Assembly (NCBI GenBank): GCA_035610835.1 | Contig: CM069448.1 | Location: 27,959,498-28,023,497 of the forward strand | Direction of reading: 5' to 3' | Length of the DNA stretch: 64,000 bases | From: Ophiura sarsii | Taxonomy: Eukaryota; Echinodermata; Ophiuroidea; Amphilepidida; Ophiuridae | Shown here: piece by piece, positions 10,808 through 23,614 of the stretch | Numbering within the stretch: position 1 is the first letter of the stretch | Layout: the number at the start of each line of letters is the position of its first letter | Notes under the pieces: generated by a model | The model's database searches: none | The model's input: the letters and a program-made list of their open reading frames with translations, nothing else | What the model was told of the DNA's origin: nothing | Position numbers and translations under genes: made by a program

Positions 10808-12730
10808 GTTGATTTTGGATTATCCAACGTCAAAGCATCAAAGCATCATCAAAGCACCATAATGAGTGGCAGACATTATAATTTGATGACAAATACGCTA
10901 CGATACAGTCTCAAAACAATACCTTTTCTAATATTACGAGTGATGATTATATCAAAATAGCAAGTAGGCGTACGTATATTTAATGTGTATTTTGTTTTAT
11001 ATAATAACTAATACTAAATGCATGTAGGCCTATAGGGTGTGCATGCATGTTTAGTTCGTGAATAACACTCATTTAAATGCTTCCAAAGCTTTCTATTGTT
11101 TACATTATGACATTCCAGATAAAGCATGCTATATACATCGTCGATATGACCACTATGAACACGAACATTTCGAAAATATAGAGGACAAATATATCTAAAC
11201 AGTTAGAAAAAGTCTATGCGTAGCTATAAAAAAAAAAATCCCATTTTTATAAATATGCTGGCCAGGGTTTCCTTAGGGTTATTAACTTCCTAACCTTTTT
11301 CACGTGTTTTTATATTATAAGTTGACTTCATTTTGCTAAATAAATGTTAAATCCGTAAGATCCTGCAGTCTATGTAAAAAACATGATATTCCAGCACATG
11401 ATGGATAAACAAAAACCTTTTTCCAGGTCCCAATATGTTACGGGGATATGATTTATCCGGAATGCCCAGTTTTAAAAGTAAAATATCTATTGTTATCTTC
11501 ATTGAACTACATGTATAGTAATTAAATATACTATGATGAGACCAGTACATTTAATCGTTTGCTTGAGGCATCTACTTATTTTATAGATGGCAAATTTTAA
11601 CATCTGCTAGTCCGATACTGCAATATCAATATTTAAAACAAATTACCCTTAATGTTGACACAGATTCATTAAATTGATATACATTTCCAAATATTTTGGA
11701 TACATTTATGCAACAAAGATAAATGCCGCGAAATGAAAGCAGAATGTCAATTTTACGTTAATATAAATTTTCAAATTGTTTGAATAGTTTTACTCAAATG
11801 CAATATGTGTAAAGAAGATGCCTTCAGCGTTCAATGTTCAAAATGTTAAAGGGAACCTGCATTTACACTCGTTATGAATATCGCACAGAAGCTCATGACC
11901 TCTATTTATATACCTGATATCACCAGCGCCCAGTCCACCATACATGTAGGCTATACCATACGCGCTATTCGGTGTCCTTCATAAAACCCTACCGTGGTGG
12001 TGTTGGTTAAATAAATGAATTTAAACTATACCCAAATAAATAGTGCGTTATTCAAACATGCTATCTTAAAAAGTGCACACATTGATCACCATTTCTTCTT
12101 AGAGTTTTAGTCCTTGTATAGATGGTCAAATTGGACATGTTGGTGGCCCAAATCAAAGCTGAGTTATTGGTATGACTTGAAAGAGCACATTTTGAGCTTT
12201 GAAATGATACTGTTGAATGTAATCGGACTTTGTAATCACAAGATATGATTTGAAGAAGCAAATTTGATTATTTTCTTTATATTTCACCAAATATATTGGC
12301 CTCTATCTCAAAACCACATGTGTTTGCCGACAACATGTCCTTTTTAACGCGACTGGTCACACAGATGAGGATTAAATAATGAAGAAAATCAATTTGGACA
12401 ATGGCACGATAAAACTGTGTCACTAGTCTGAAGGTGCACTACCTACGATGTGATTCAAGAGGAAAACGTAAAACCAAATGTGTTAATGATCAGATTAAGA
12501 TTTCAAATCCCTACCCCCCCCCCCCCCCCCCCCCCCCCCCTCAATTGGATATTTCCTATATTGAAACGAGACACCAGCCAAAGTCCGTGAGTCTACTCAT
12601 AAGGTTTATATGTTCGGTTGCGTACAGTATTTGTGATAATGTATGCCTCTATAAATTGTGAAGTGCTCAACAAAAGAAAGTTGTGCACTTTGTTTAGGTC
12701 ACTTAAAGTAACTTTCAATTATTTTTTTAC
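10808..12730. other. No gene seen; poly(C) run
   Basis: AT-rich non-coding sequence with 27 consecutive C at 12514-12540. The word AGTGCTCAACAAAAGAAAGT at 12662 recurs at 20339, where it interrupts the satellite, and probably marks an element end. Confidence 0.4.
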
Positions 12731-12974
12731 CAAACAGGCTAGATAGATATTTGGATGAATCTGTTAGGCACATTTTGATACCAAACATAACACAGCAACA
12801 AAGATAAACCATGATTAGCGCCATTTAAAGAAAATTAGTAACTTTTCAAAAGTCACATATTCAATTTTCTTTAAATGGTGCTAATCATGGTTTACCTTTG
12901 TTGTTAGGTGGCAACTTTGGTATCAAATTGTGCTGGAAAGATTCATTCAAATGTCTATCTAGTCTGTTTGGTCA
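12731..12974. mobile_element. Palindromic MITE-like repeat, ~110-bp arms
   Basis: The arm starting taccaaacaggctagataga is matched by the inverted arm ending gtctatctagtctgtttggt, with a ~20-nt loop near 12850. Arms are diverged by a few percent and contain taaaccatgattagc and its complement. No TSD was resolved. Confidence 0.7.
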
Positions 12975-13859
12975 ACTCTTATAATAAGGCCAGAATATCG
13001 TTACGTATTATTTATTATTGTTTCCTTTTCTAACATTTCGCCTCAAAATAGGTGTATATTCTGAAATTTCGAGCAAAACACGTGACTAATTTTAAATTAC
13101 CGGACATATTCAAGAACTGTTATTTGACTTGCAAAAATGTAAAATCCATTGTTTTTGGAATGATTTAATTTAGTTGTACCTAGAAATGTGATATTCAGTA
13201 TTTGTCGATGGGTATTCGCAATTAATTGTTAAACCAATACGAATTGGCAAATTTAAGCAAATCGTGTCCAGCGTCGTCTGAGTTTAAAATATTAAAATAT
13301 AGCGCCCTCTACATGTATATCGATAAATGGTCTCCCATAAAATTGACAAATACTATGCTTCAAGAATCATCTGATCATATAATGTACATGTAGCCTATGT
13401 CAGTTTAAGATATTTTGGTGATAAATATACGCGAATATTGTTAAATCAAAACATAATTTAACCTATATTAGACAACCCGTTATGCATTGGGACATGCACA
13501 GAATAGCCGATTCTTAAACTAGTAATTAAACCCCGATAGAGGGCAGGGTTTGAAGAATGAGAGATGGGGTTATCATAAATCTGACGCATATTGTACGTTA
13601 TTCCGTAAATGAGGGCGCTATTATACACCTAAGCTAATCTTTTTGGAGACCAGGTTGACTGTTTAGTGTGATAACGTCAATACAACTAGCCACAATTTAT
13701 TCTCAATCTAACAAACGCATTATTCATTTCACAGTGCAACAGAGCAAGCATGCCCTTATATTCAATTTGTTATACATCAATTCCTGTTTGCCCATTAAAG
13801 ATGAACCTTAAACTACTTAGGCTCCAAATACAACTAACACAAAGTTCCAGATCAGATGT
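12975..13859. other. No gene seen
   Basis: AT-rich, short open frames only, no recognised repeat boundary. Confidence 0.4.
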
Positions 13860-14690
13860 TTTGATGTTGGCTAATCCCAAATAATCAATAATCGGTACCA
13901 AAAAGTCTGAGATGTACATTAAAGGGACACGAAGTAGTATTGAAGATTTAAAAAGTTTCTAAATTCAAGATGAACATTAAGAATTACCATTATTGTTATT
14001 TCTACTCGCTAAAACACAACAGAACTTGATTAAAACAATACCATCGCTATTTATTGATTAACTTTTTCTTAAAAACGCCCTCTATGTAAATATGGTTCGC
14101 GTTATTTATCACGCGTGCTGCAGGGGGGACACTGTCTTCGGTAAAATGCTGACTCACCCAGCATTTTTGAATCGACGTTTTGTTGTTCAAAGAGGGCTGA
14201 TTTTGTTTAATCCTTATAGGTGTAAGTTCATACATGTAATACAATTGTAAAAATATACAAATCCCAGTTTTTATCATAATTGAGGGCGCAGCCTCCAACA
14301 CATCTCTTCATGCCCCTCTTCCCCGTAGTTTGATACCTAATCCATAAAAATCGAGTGGATAGTTTTGAAGTTATGGTAGTCAAAATGACCACAAATAACG
14401 ATAACTATGTTGCACTAAAATTGGGTTTCTATGGGATATCATTGCTTAGTGTGTGATTACGCGGTGATAATGTGTGTGTAAAGATTCCCTGTTACCCATT
14501 CATCCAGCTGACTTTGGTTCAGATAGCCCTCAGTGGACAATACAAATCAATGATATCACGTAGAAAACTAAGTGCAACTTTGATGTCGTTAGGCGTGGTT
14601 ATTGAAATCATATCTTTAAAAGTATCCATTCGATATTTATGAATGAGGTATCAAACTACGGACAAGAAATTTGGGTAACGTGCGTACAAC
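13860..14690. repeat. Dispersed repeat, copy 2, interrupted by a MITE
   Basis: Counterpart of 8900-9130. Shared blocks at 13885-13920 and 14325-14660 are split by the TTAA-type element at 13923-14317. Copy 1 therefore approximates the empty site. Confidence 0.55.
13923..14317. mobile_element. TTAA-target MITE (AGGGACACG family), degraded right end
   Basis: Starts directly after TTAA (13919-13922) with AGGGACACGAAGTAG. It is homologous along its length to 63252-63660, including aaacgccctctatgtaaata and ttcatacatgtaat. The right end reads tgcccct where the other copy has tgtccct then TTAA, so this copy's right boundary has decayed. The open frame on the minus strand inside it is not a gene. 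Confidence 0.75.
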
Positions 14691-15930
14691 TCTATCTTAA
14701 GTTAAATTGAAACTAACTCAAACATTAGTCAATTTGCTAATATCAATATAACTAACCATTTTGTAACCGTAGGCTTACACACGCATTGGTCAGTTTTTAA
14801 ATCAATAAAAGTACCTATGTGTAACCTGAAACGAGACAATTATAGCTCAGTTTAGTAAATCAACAAACTATAAAGAACGATGCATCTTACAAAAACTGAC
14901 ACAATTATAATTTATTCAATTTGGTAATGTCAATATACGCGTAGTTTAATCAGTTCTTAATAGGTGATTAGTATTCGTTTGTTATCCCTCCATGCGTAAA
15001 CAAAACGAATCCAAGTGTACTCGCGCTATTTTGGCATACGCACACCTCACAGTGCGGCGTGTTGCGTCATGCGAGCTTTTTGCGCGCTAACCAGTTCGAT
15101 CCAATGCCTTGTTCAAGAATCCATCCTTTAATACCCCTAATCCATTCCAAACGTAACTTGAAGTTAATCATACCAAAAAGACTATCAATGTGCCCTTGCC
15201 CTTTTTTACCAAATTCAATAAAACAATTATAACAGCACCACTTTTCTTTCAATTTATTTAATTAAACCAAAGATGATGGAACTATGAAACATTGACGATC
15301 AGTTGATGAGTCAAGATAGTAAATTAACTGTTTAGTCATAATTAATAGATATTTTGGGGATTTTCCTATTTTATCGTGCTAATCAGCTCATTAAATATTC
15401 AAACTCATTTTAACTAAAGAATAACTGTTTTTTCCTTCGACAAATGTTTGCATAATTGTATGATCTTCCATATTACTAAGTTAGAGCAAGTTCAACATTG
15501 AATAAAGAATCGATATTCATTTTTAGTTTGAAGTCAACTTCGTAAACCCTCAAATCAATAATAATGAATTTAAAATGAACGCTGAGCATGACACCTATCA
15601 TTGTATAAGAACAAAATGTTTCACCTATTTCGAAATAGGTCTGTAGGGCTCATTTATATGCTGCAGTTCTCATATGGGCGATTCCACGGTAACACGCGCG
15701 TTACATTTAAGCGCGCCATTCTTTATTCTCCAATCTATAACTGTAAAAGTAATTTGAATGAAGTTTTCATCTTTTGTATTGTAATACCCAAGACTTAAGG
15801 CTAGATCCTCATGCTAACACCAATATGAAATATTAGCTCATGTTAATGTAAGACCGCTCCGAATATCGGTAACACGCGTTACGAAAAAAGACGCACTAAA
15901 AAATCCCAACTTTGTTTTGCTTGTGTATTT
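14691..15930. other. No gene; decayed satellite outpost at the left
   Basis: 14690-14960 holds degenerate monomers of the satellite that dominates 15.9-20.3 kb (aactaaccattttgtaacc, cattggtcagttt). The rest is AT-rich with no recognised feature. Confidence 0.5.
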
Positions 15931-16456
15931 CAACTAACCAACCTACAATCAATTGGTCATGGTTAGTTTGGTAACATCAACACAACTAACCACAATGTAA
16001 CCTTAATCTAATACTAATTTATAGTTTATTTATAGTTTAGTAACATCAATACAACTAGTCATAATGAATCCTGAAACTTACACAAACATTTGTTCAGTTT
16101 GGTAACATTAATACAATTAACCAGTATGAACCCTGAAATTAACACACCCATTGGTCAGTTTGTTAACATCAATACAACTAACCATAATGTAACCTAGAAC
16201 TAACACGGACATTGGTCGGTTTGGTATTATCAATGCATACCATAATGTAACTTGAAATTAACACAATCATTTGATTAGTTTGGTAGCATAGATACAACTA
16301 ACCATAATGTAACCTAGAACTAACAGGGACACTTGGTCGGTTTGGTATTATCAATACAACTACCCACTTGTAACCTTAATATCAACACAAACATTGGTTA
16401 GTTTGGTATCCTCAATACAACTCACCAAAATGTAACCTTAAACTATAACACACACC

Positions 16457-17332
16457 ATTACGGTTCCATCGCCTTTATAATTTGAGCCACTTTGGAATTT
16501 AGTTTTTTGACTATAATGACAGGCCAAGATTGCTCCGTGAACATGAATCCTGACTTTGTCTAGCCAATACAGGCATACAGCCTTGACGCGTTTTATTTAG
16601 CATTTAACATGTTTAATGTAGCCCAATTGGGCTAATACTTGAAACTAAAGTCTAATCTAGAAATGCTATATCGGCACCTCCTCAAAATTTGAACATTTTA
16701 TATTTTTTATAAAATCTGAAATACTAAGCACTAATCTTTATAACAAATTGAAGTTCAAAGCTAGAAATTCGTTATACAACCTCGCTAAAACATGCTCAGA
16801 ACATACAATTTGGGCGCTGTGTGTCATTGCAACCAGGAATTGGCAGACATACATTGCACCGTCCACGGACGATCCCACATGCTGTGGTCATTGCTTGCTG
16901 GCTTCCTCTCTTGACCAAGGCATTATAGTGTTGCCACACGAGGGTTGTTCAATGTCCTAATTTTTGGACTCATTTAAAAAAACTAAAACCTGCTCAAGCA
17001 ATAGTATAATCATGATTTTTCTCGAAATTTGAACATTTTATTTCACAAAATCTGAATCAGCACTAATTTTATAACAAATTGAAGTTTAAAGTATAATTTT
17101 TATAACATAACAAATTATAAACTTAACACTTTGGCCTTGCTACAAAACACCCTAGTCAAAACCGGGTTGTCCAAAGGGCCAGAGCAGGTACCCAAAGCAC
17201 TGTAGGCACTAACAGCTGGTGTGCAATAACTCAAAGAGTTGGGGAAAGGAATCATAATTTACAACCACGGATACCATGGCATATCCGTGGTCAAAAAAGC
17301 TCAGTATGTAGAGGGAACAGAACCGTAATGCA
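16457..17332. mobile_element. ~870-bp insertion in the satellite with short inverted ends
   Basis: Satellite reading stops at aactataacacacac and resumes at cattggtcaatttggt. The insert ends are CATTACGGTTC and GAACCGTAATG, an 11-bp inverted pair. Within it, two direct blocks (about 16690-16770 and 17030-17100: gaacatttta, aacaaattgaagtt) are imperfect duplicates. The flank permits at most a very short target duplication. The superfamily is unresolved. A 70-codon frame at 16748-16960 is not recognised. Confidence 0.6.
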
Positions 17333-19524
17333 TTGGTCAATTTGGTAACATCAATAGATACCATAATGTAACTTGAAATTAACACATTAATCATTTGATT
17401 AGTTTAGTAACATAGATACAACTAACCATAATGTAACCTAGAACTAACACGGACACTTGGTCGGTTTGGTATTATCAATACAACTACCCACTTGTAACCT
17501 AATATCAACACAAACATTGGTTAGTTTGGTATCCTCAATACAACTAACCAAAATGTAACCTTAAACTATAACACACACATTGGTCAATTTGGTAACATCA
17601 ATACATACCATAATGTAACTTGAAATTAACACAATCATTTTGATTAGTTTGGTAACATAGATACAACTAACCATAATGTAACCTAGAACTAACACGGACA
17701 TTGGTCGGTTTGGTATTATCAATACAATTACCCGCTTGTAACCTAATATCAACACAAACATTGGTTAGTTTGGTATTCTCAATACAACTAACCAAAATGT
17801 AACCTTAAACTATAACACACACATTGGTCAATTTGGTAACATCAATACATACCATAATGTAACTTGAAATTAACACAATCATTTGATTAGTTTGGTAACA
17901 TAGATACAACTAACCATAATGTAACCTAGAACTAACACGGACATTGGTCGGTTTGGTATTATCAATACAATTACCCGCTTGTAACCTAATATCAACACAA
18001 ACATTGGTTAGTTTGGTATTCTCAATACAACTAACCAAAATGTAACCTTAAACTATAACACACACATTGGTCAATTTGGTAACATCAATAGATACCATAA
18101 TGTAACTTGAAATTAACACATTAATCATTTGATTAGTTTTACAACTAACCATAATGTAACCTAGAACTAACACGGACACTTGGTCGGTTTGGTATTATCA
18201 ATACAACTACCCACTTGTAACCTAATATCAACACAAACATTGGTTAGTTTGGTATCCTCAATACAACTAACCAAAATGTAACCTTAAACTATAACACACA
18301 CATTGGTCAATTTGGTAACATCAATACATACCATAATGTAACTTGAAATTAACACAATCATTTGATGAGTTTGGTAACATAGATACAACTAACCATAATG
18401 TAACCTAGAACTAACACGGACATTGGTCGGTTTGGTATTATCAATACAATTACCCGCTTGTAACCTAATATCAACACAAACATTGGTTAGTTTGGTATTC
18501 TCAATACAACTAACCAAAATGTAACCTTAAACTATAACACACACATTGGTCAATTTGGTAACATCAATACATACCATAATGTAACTTGAAATTAACACAA
18601 TCATTTGATTAGTTTGGTAACATAGATACAACTAACCATAATGTAACCTAGAACTAACACGGACATTGGTCGGTTTGGTATTATCAATACAACTACCCAC
18701 TAGTAACCTAATATCAACACAAACATTGGTTAGTTTGGTATTCCCAATACAACTAACCAAAATGTAACCTTAAACTATAACACAAACATTGTTCAGTTTG
18801 GTAACATCAATATACAACTAACCAGTAAGAACCCTGAAATTAACACACCCATTGGTCAGTTTATTAACATCAATACAACTAACCACAATGTAACCTTAAT
18901 CTAACACTAATTTATAGTTTATTTATAGTTTAGTAACATCAATACAACTAGTCATAATGAATCCTGAAACTTACACAAACATTGTTCAGTTTGGTAACAT
19001 TAATACAACTAACCAGTATGAACCCTGAAATTAACACACCCATTGGTCAGTTTGTTAACATCAATACAACTAACCATAATGTAACCTAGAACTAACACGG
19101 ACATTGGTCGGTTTGGTATTATCAATACAACTACCCACTTGTAACCTAATATCAACACAAACATTGGTTAGTTTGGTATCATCAATACAACTAACCAAAA
19201 TGTAACCTTAAACTATAACACACACATTGGTCAATTTGGTAACATCAATGCATACCATAATGTAACTTGAAATTAACACACTCATTTGATTAGTATGGTA
19301 GCATAGATACAATTTACCATAATGTAACCCTAGAACCAACACGGACATTGGTCAGTTTGGTATAAAAAACATTAATACAACTAACCATAATGTAACCTAA
19401 AACTAACATGGACATTGGTCAGTTTGGTATAAAAAGCATTAATACAACTAACCATAATGTAACCTAAAACTAACACGGACATTGATTGGTAACATTGATA
19501 CAACTAACAATAGTGTAACCTTAA

Positions 19525-19951
19525 GGATCCACACCACTAAATAGATCCCCTATACCTACTGTGTAAATGAGCCATAATTAAAAGTCATTTTCTCGCTTAT
19601 AAAGCAACTGGTTGCTTCAACTTTACATTTTTGATGAAGATCATGGTCTGGGCTTTCCTTATTAAGGTCAAGGCAAACTTTTCGAGATATGCGCCGTCAA
19701 AGATACGAATGTTTTTAGAACGCCCAGGCCTAGCCTAGGTCTAAGCGATTCTAATCAATTATTGATCAAAAGTAGAAAATATGCACTGATATTGTTTGAT
19801 AATCTTCACTTAAAAACAATCCAATCAAAATGTTAGCCAAGAACACTACTTTTGCAGCATTTTCATATATTTCACTTAGAGGAGTGTCATCCCTCCCAAT
19901 TCAACAGGCCTTTCGTGGGTTGTTCCATAATTTATCTAGAAGTGTGGATCC
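19525..19951. mobile_element. TTAA-target MITE inserted in the satellite
   Basis: Ends GGATCCACACCACTAAATA and (inverted) GGATCCACACTTCTAGATA. TTAA lies on both sides (19521-19524, 19952-19955). The satellite consensus AACCTTAAACTAAC is restored exactly when the 427-bp element and one TTAA are removed, so the TSD is certain. It is non-autonomous. Confidence 0.9.
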
Positions 19952-20427
19952 TTAAACGAACACAAACATTGGTCAGTTAAGTAACATCAGTGCAACTAAC
20001 CACAATGTAACCTTGTACTAAGACGGACATTGGTCAGTTTGGTAACATCAATACAACGAACCATAGTTGTATTGACGTTACCAAAGTGACCAATGTTTAT
20101 GTTAGTTAAAGGTTGCATGTGGTTAGTTGTATGTATCGATGTTACCAAACTGTTCAATGCTTGTGTTAGATTCAGGATACATTGTGGTTAGTAGTATTTA
20201 TGTTACCACACTGAGTGTTACTTTAAGGTTACATTAATGTAACCTAAAACTAACACAAACATTGGTTAGTTTGGTGTCATCAATACAACGAACCAAAATA
20301 TAACCTGAAATTAACATTGGTCCGTTTAGTAACATTAAGTGCTCAACAAAAGAAAGTAACACACTATGTCTATGTCCTATAGAGTGATTTTCGGAAAAAA
20401 GTGTACTTTAGGTCTCAGATACATGTA

Positions 20428-20527
20428 NNNNNNNNNNNNNNNNNNNNNNNNNNNNNNNNNNNNNNNNNNNNNNNNNNNNNNNNNNNNNNNNNNNNNNNNN
20501 NNNNNNNNNNNNNNNNNNNNNNNNNNN
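20428..20527. other. Assembly gap (100 N)
   Basis: Exactly 100 undetermined bases, the convention for a scaffold gap of unknown size. It follows the end of the satellite, and the true distance is unknown. Confidence 0.98.
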
Positions 20528-21633
20528 ATGAGTTAGGATTCCTGTAATTTTGAAGACCACGGATTTTCAAAACGTGAATTTTCCAACATTTTACGACATA
20601 AATTGGGTCACCAAACGTGTTTAAAACTATACATTTTACCGTTCTGCAAATGTTATTGACCTACTCTAAAATTCTACATGATTTTTAAGACGTTTCTCAG
20701 TTTTTGAGATGCCCAAATAGACCATTTTCCGAAGCTATTTCTAGCAAATATTCAGTCACTGAGACTCCATTGTTTTCTTGCGTATAACAAAATATGACAT
20801 GCAGCGTGACCTCCCTACTGGCTGATGCAATCCATTCAGTTTATTCTTTGAATTGACGCGGGTTTTTGAAAGTAATGTAAATTCGCATGGATACAATGTG
20901 ATTTTAGCTTGTTATAGTTTTGGTAAACATAGTTCAGTAGTCCGTCGATTCAGCTGTATGCATCAGAAAAGTAGCAATATTTGATTCAATATTACATTTT
21001 TCGGTCAACTGCGGTCACGATCATATCATCATAAATCGGTACGATATACGAGTAAGTTTATTTTAAACTATGTCTGAATGACAGGAAATTGCAGGAAATA
21101 CATGAAAACGACCAAATTGTCGGACTTATTTCTTAAGAATTCACAGTTTAGGAACCAAATTTCCCTAATGACGTTTTCAATAATTCGTCACTTGTCGAAT
21201 ATACCGCCGATTTTGGTAGAAGTTTTGCTAAAATGTTCGTTTCCCTGAGATCTCTTTCGGTGATGTGAAATATTAGGGACCAAATATCCATTGTCTTAAG
21301 TAAGAAAACAGATATTATGTCCCTCGTACGCATGCGTGATAAAAGTTTATAAATAAAATCTAGAAACACTTTTAGTGTGATACGCACACCGGACGTCAAA
21401 ACCACACGAGTTTGGAGGTTGATCGCGGCTATGCACATGTCTTGAAAGGCCGATTCATGGAGGATTATTCTTACGATAAACAATAGGGTGATAATTGATC
21501 ATGAAAGAACGGAATAGGATTAGAAATGGGTAATCTGCGATTCAGCTCCTCCTCTACTACCTGCCATGGTTTTATATAACGGGAGTATTGTGGTCACATT
21601 ACTTCAGGATCAAGCAGTCAGAACACATTAAAC
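20528..21633. other. No recognised gene; one unassigned 111-codon frame
   Basis: A minus-strand open frame (21148-21483) encodes 111 residues of mixed composition with no domain I recognise, no signal peptide and no obvious splice context. The sequence is otherwise AT-rich and non-coding. Confidence 0.3.
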
Positions 21634-22395
21634 CGAGATTTCAAGAAATCAATAGAAAATTGGGTAATTTACAAGTCGCGATTGTGACGGATTGCCTGTA
21701 TCAATCTGATAATCTTAGGCTCATTTTGAAGTGGAAGTCCAGGATATAATTTCAAATTTAATAACAAACATGATTTTTCTTACTTTCTTGAGTCGATAAA
21801 CATGCATTTTCAATGCGATCGTAATATCGACATTTTTAATGATTAAACATCGTGAACAAGAAATGTGCCTAATGTATTAAAATTTATACAAAATATGGTT
21901 ATTTGCACAACATTTTTAGACAGGAGTCAGCGCCATGACTTTTATTCACCATGTTCACCTACAGTAAAAATAGACACCATTTTCCAACACACATAGACTA
22001 AATCGGGTTTTTTAACAAAAGGTATTCAGCAGGACTCGATCCGAGGTGGGGAGAATTCAATTCAATAGAGAGATATTTCTAGTCCATAGTCTATAACCGC
22101 TCGGCCATGCCTACTCACTCAAACGATGTGTTCTCTAAATAATGAACTAGTGGTGAACTATTGAGTATTGGACGACATTTTAGCCAAATGGAACCGATTT
22201 TCTAAATTGTATTTTAAAAGTGAGAACGGTGTCGCTCCAGGTTAGATTTGTAATACATTTATGATCATAAAGGGTTATCAATTTATAGCTATCAGTAAGA
22301 CAGGGGTCAGGGCCACGGGAAATATACCTTATTTTGTTAAGGAATGAAAAAAAGTCTCCTTCAGAAAATACAATTTGCAAGCAGAAACGTCCCTG
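21634..22395. repeat. Left arm of a 3.8-kb inverted repeat
   Basis: Runs from cgagatttcaagaaa to cgtccctg and matches, inverted and diverged, 24217-25416 (e.g. tgacggattgcct, cttaggctcattttgaag, gacaggggtcagggccac). It carries a tRNA-Ser-like sequence at 22021-22114. The right arm is longer because of a MITE insertion at 24463-24873. Confidence 0.8.
22021..22114 (-). tRNA. tRNA-Ser(AGA)-like pseudogene in the left arm
   Basis: On the minus strand the sequence has a class II A box (TGGCCGAGCGGTTA), an anticodon region ACTATGGACTAGAAAT with AGA in the expected place, a long variable region with CTCCCC, and a degraded B box GGATCGAGTCC. The anticodon stem and acceptor stem are disrupted, so it is tRNA-derived rather than a working tRNA. 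Its partner is at 24927-25010. Confidence 0.6.
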
Positions 22396-22479
22396 TGATG
22401 TGGTTGTATTCAAAACCGGAAAAATTCGTATGGTCAATATCACGTTGACGGCATGCGTTGTGTACCGACGGGGTAATTT

Positions 22480-22536
22480 TAAAATGGTGGTGGGGGCACC
22501 CCCACCAACCCTGCCCCCGCCCTGGATACGCCACTG
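22480..22536. mobile_element. Right end of a hAT-like element
   Basis: Ends CCCTGGATACGCCACTG, the complement of a CAGTGGCGTATCCAGGG terminus seen in hAT-type elements. A matching left end and TSD were not found. The Gly-rich frame read from its complement is an artefact common to these ends. Confidence 0.55.
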
Positions 22537-23204
22537 TGTATACCGGCACATCATATTATCCACCCAAAGCCCGGACCCAAGGTTGGTCCACCGTATCAAT
22601 AACTATGGTTAAGGGTGGGGGGGGGGGGGGGGGGGGGGTGGGGAGGTACCGCGCCATTTTGCGATATTTTGCGAAAACGATCATCGTGGTTATCACGTGA
22701 TACGTAGGCTATCGTTGAAAAAAACAATTTACACTGTTTTAACGAAATGCACTGTGGGATTTTGTTACCAGCCTAAAATCAAAGAGGTCGCAAACTTGCT
22801 TACAATTGAGTGTATAGTACATGTATTAGCCTAGATATAACAAGCTAAAAGTGACATCACTGAATGTATAAACAAAGTGTGCAAAGGAGAAATTGTTTGG
22901 CACACTGGTAAAATGGTTTTACAACAAGTTTTGCTATCATTAATCAAACTGAACTCAAGTTAAATCACTTATTTATCGAGCAATAATATATAATTGTTTA
23001 CGCATTTTAATTGTTTAGATACAAAGTTAAATAAATCAAGGAGACATTTATGATAGATAAATAAATAAAAAGAAAACTATAAACGCATGGGCGGCCTTTA
23101 TAGTTGATAAAAATTGACATAACAATGATGTTACATTAATCCACCATCAAGTTTAAAAAATAGAAAAATAAAAGGATAACAAGGAATATTCGAAAATTGA
23201 ACCC

Positions 23205-23265
23205 GTGATTTCCGATTGCCAACGACATGGCCAACCTATGCACGCACAGAGATCCACGACTATAA
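23205..23265 (-). repeat. tRNA-like SINE head (weak)
   Basis: The complement reads ATAGGTTGGCCATGTCG (A-box-like) and, about 30 nt on, CGGGTTCAATTTTCG (B-box-like). It is degraded, and no acceptor pairing is visible. Confidence 0.35.
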
Positions 23266-23538
23266 TTGTGATAGTTTTATTATTTAACCATATCCATTTA
23301 TTTATAACGAACGGATTTTTATTGTGCCATTTTTGCCAAATGTGTGTGTTTCTCTCGCACAAAATGTGTTTGTAATGTGATTATACTCCTTATTTTTAAA
23401 AGAACAGTACATTTTTGTGACATTTTCGAGAGAAAAAAATGGCGTAATTTATACGGTCAACGCCAGCAGTGGTGTCCGTGTGGGCAAGCATACAGATGAT
23501 GCCGGCAGGCTAAGCAAATCCAGCATATAAAACAAACG

Positions 23539-23614
23539 TGCTCCTAATGGGGCTCGAACTCACAACCTTTCGCTCCCAATGTCGACTTACTATCCACTAC
23601 ACTAACCGTGCTAA
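23539..23614 (-). repeat. tRNA-derived SINE head or tRNA pseudogene
   Basis: The complement has TTAGTGTAGTGGATAGTAA (A-box region) and GTGAGTTCGAGCCCC (B-box region) at tRNA-like spacing. Acceptor halves do not pair. RNA polymerase III promoter boxes are thus visible but the cloverleaf is not intact. Confidence 0.5.

Larger units (their letters stand above)
15931..20340. repeat. Satellite array: ~61-bp monomer, ~243-bp four-monomer higher-order unit
   Basis: Monomers share CATTGGTCAGTTTGGTAACATCAATACAACTAACC-like sequence with TGTAACCT. In the core, the word TTAAACTATA recurs at 17561, 17805, 18048, 18284, 18527 and 18770, spacing 244, 243, 236, 243 and 243 bp, so four ~61-bp monomers form a higher-order unit. 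The 236-bp copy lacks a short block (near 18140). Flanking parts (15.9-16.4 kb, 18.8-19.5 kb) are less regular. Two insertions interrupt it (16457-17332, 19525-19951). At 20055-20235 monomers run in the opposite orientation. Short open frames here are not genes. Confidence 0.95.

Noticed and set aside
15931..20340. CRISPR array
   Set aside because: Repeats are contiguous ~61-bp monomers without unique spacers, in animal DNA with no cas genes.
21148..21483. 111-residue minus-strand frame as a gene
   Set aside because: No recognisable domain, splice sites or paralogue; kept only as an unassigned frame.
22180..22700. Gly-rich frames reading QGGGRVGGG and complements
   Set aside because: They are the translation of a hAT-like terminus (CAGTGGCGTATCCAGGGCGG) and poly(G), a common artefact.
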